DNA from: an archaeon
GTDB lineage: Archaea; Thermoproteota; Nitrososphaeria; Nitrososphaerales; Nitrosopumilaceae
DNA: 6,089 nt
Direction of reading: 5' to 3'
NCBI GenBank assembly: GCA_005240025.1
Contig: SBBK01000165.1
Location: 1 to 6,089 of the forward strand
A program made the translations under genes and the position numbers. The notes below the pieces were generated by a model. The model was not told where the DNA came from. It worked only from the letters and a program-made list of their open reading frames with translations, and did no database searches. How positions within the stretch are numbered: position 1 is the first letter of the stretch; every line of letters starts with the position of its first letter. Of this stretch, positions 5,027 to 6,089 are shown piece after piece.

Positions 5027-5668
5027 ATGACTAACTTCAACAAATCATGGTCAAAGCCGCCAACACCGAGCATATCTGAACGATTCAACGACGTACTCAA
5101 ACCCAAAGGGGCACTGAAGCCAAGAATAGAGACTGCTGTAAAGAGCCTAAATGGCCAGGTCTCAAAACTTGACGGAATGCTGTCCAAACTACAGCAAAGA
5201 GACGAAAAGATCTTCCAAAGAATCGTTGCCGCGACCCAAAAACACGACATTCATACCAGCAAGGTTTTAGCAAACGAGCTAGCCGAGGTCCGCAAGGTCT
5301 CAAAGATGCTAGGTAACGTAAGAACGGCACTAGAACAGATCGAGCTCAGGTTAACAACATTCCACGACCTAGGAGACACCGTAGTCACAATAGCGCCCAC
5401 AATCGGCCTAATGCGAAACCTCAGATCTTCACTTGGCAAATTCATGCCAGAGGCGGACAGAGAATTAGGTATGATGACAGAGATGCTAAACGGACTGATG
5501 ATGGAGTCGTTCTCAGGCGAATCGGCATTTGGCATGGATCAATCCACCAACGAAGAGTCGGAAAAGATTCTCGAAGAGGCAGCTGCAGTAGCGGAAGCCT
5601 CAGTTGGAGACAAGTTCCCTTCGACGCCTATAAGCACCAGGTCAGCCACATCTACAAGATACGTCTAG
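5027..5668 (+). CDS. cdvB: CdvB, ESCRT-III (Snf7-like) cell-division protein
   Basis: This 213-residue protein has the ESCRT-III layout. A basic N-terminal half is rich in long helices (about residues 28-105, with GALKPRIETAVKSLNGQVSKLD followed by a helical hairpin). Shorter helices follow to about 165, including ALEQIELRLTTF and GLMRNLRSSLGKFM. The acidic C-terminal helix NEESEKILEEAAAVAEA (175-191) is followed by KFPSTP (196-201), in the place where MIT-interacting motifs recruit the CdvC/Vps4 ATPase. In archaea with the Cdv system these proteins polymerise on the membrane at mid-cell and drive constriction. Thaumarchaea carry several CdvB paralogues, and I cannot say whether this is the division-essential one. 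There is no winged-helix extension like that of Sulfolobus CdvB. The ATG at 5027 is the first in frame. No cdvA or cdvC gene is nearby, as is usual in thaumarchaea, where these genes are dispersed. Confidence 0.86.
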   Translation: MTNFNKSWSKPPTPSISERFNDVLKPKGALKPRIETAVKSLNGQVSKLDGMLSKLQQRDEKIFQRIVAATQKHDIHTSKVLANELAEVRKVSKMLGNVRTALEQIELRLTTFHDLGDTVVTIAPTIGLMRNLRSSLGKFMPEADRELGMMTEMLNGLMMESFSGESAFGMDQSTNEESEKILEEAAAVAEASVGDKFPSTPISTRSATSTRYV

Positions 5669-5729
5669 TATCAAACCCCTTCTTATTTTAAGGAGCTACC
5701 ATTCCACTGTGTTCCGCTATGAAACAGCC

Positions 5730-6089
5730 TTAGGATTTTTGGCGTGATTCCTTGATGCCCTTGACCTTGTTTGCCTCTCCATCTACAACTCCATCTATGG
5801 TGGCAAGCCTATTTCTGAGGCTGTTTATTAAGGAGCCAACCTCATCGGCCTCTCTCTCAACCTGGACTCTTTTGTTGGTTAAATCACGAATGCCGCGGTT
5901 TTCTTCCTCGATGTATTCGCCAACCTTGACTAGTTTTTCTTTGAGGTTTTTAATATCGACCGACTCGTCTTCGATCTCCTTTTCAAGCTTGGTTCGCTTA
6001 TCCTTGAGGTTTTTAATCATAATGCCAACATAATCGATAGCCTCCTCAAGCTTGGCCCGCTTGCTCATCAGTTCGCTAATGCCAATATC
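5730..6089 (-). CDS. Coiled-coil protein with 21-residue repeats, N-terminus outside the window
   Basis: The frame is open through the right edge, so the Met at 6068 is probably internal and the visible 119 residues are the C-terminal part. Every visible residue except the tail falls into a 21-residue (three-heptad) repeat starting with Ile or Val: ISELMSKRAKLEEAIDYVGIM, then units starting IKNLKDKR, IKNLKEKL, IRDLTNKR and INSLRNRL, ending in VKGIKESRQKS. The pattern is roughly I-x-x-L-x-x-K-R-x-x-L/V-E-x-E/Y-I/A. Hydrophobic residues at a/d positions with abundant Lys and Glu predict a long, continuous coiled coil, cytosolic, with no membrane segment visible. I do not recognise a family; SMC-like arms and structural coiled-coil proteins are alternatives. 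It converges on cdvB with 61 bases between stops, which is no evidence of shared regulation. Confidence 0.85.
   Translation of the reverse strand, partial: DIGISELMSKRAKLEEAIDYVGIMIKNLKDKRTKLEKEIEDESVDIKNLKEKLVKVGEYIEEENRGIRDLTNKRVQVEREADEVGSLINSLRNRLATIDGVVDGEANKVKGIKESRQKS

Noticed and set aside
5752..6033. A 93-codon plus-strand frame rich in Ser, Leu and Phe
   Set aside because: It is the antisense of the 21-residue repeat coiled coil; Glu/Lys-rich repeats read backwards routinely give open Ser/Leu/Phe frames.

Overview
The window looks like chromosomal DNA from an ammonia-oxidising-type thaumarchaeon (Nitrososphaeria). The evidence is a full transcription factor IIB (TFB), an ESCRT-III-like CdvB cell-division protein, archaeal TATA boxes about 25-35 bases upstream of start codons (implying leaderless or nearly leaderless mRNAs), and small secreted or membrane proteins of the kind common in that group. 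By eye the base composition is moderate, with AT-rich spacers. That would fit a Nitrosotenuis-like genome better than the more AT-rich Nitrosopumilus, but this is only inference. I see no insertion sequence, phage gene, CRISPR array or confident tRNA or rRNA gene.

Layout, left to right. The 3' end of an unidentified plus-strand reading frame (to 95) is followed by an adenylylsulfate (APS) kinase gene (135-650). This converges on, and overlaps by 8 bases, a minus-strand CysQ/inositol-monophosphatase-family gene (643-1449). A 71-residue two-helix membrane protein gene (1451-1666) ends one base before cysQ starts, and an SDR-family reductase (1700-2443) lies just upstream on the same strand, so the three may form one transcription unit. 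Next is a spacer with a strongly structured RNA-like element (2607-2700). It is followed by a minus-strand run: a membrane-anchored beta-rich protein (2682-3170), TFB (3192-4103) and a short acidic hypothetical protein (4218-4502). After an AT-rich spacer with a direct repeat come a plus-strand 32-residue C2H2 zinc-finger microprotein (4788-4886) and cdvB (5027-5668). cdvB converges on a coiled-coil gene (5730 to the window edge) built from regular 21-residue repeats.

How the genes fit together: APS kinase makes PAPS, and a CysQ-type phosphatase removes PAP, the by-product of PAPS use. The first pair is therefore a coherent sulfate-activation module with a convergent gene order. TFB and CdvB are core machinery (transcription initiation and membrane scission). 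The items most worth a second look are the multi-stem RNA candidate at about 2590-2705, the 21-residue repeat protein facing cdvB, and the zinc-finger microprotein with its own promoter and an upstream tandem motif.
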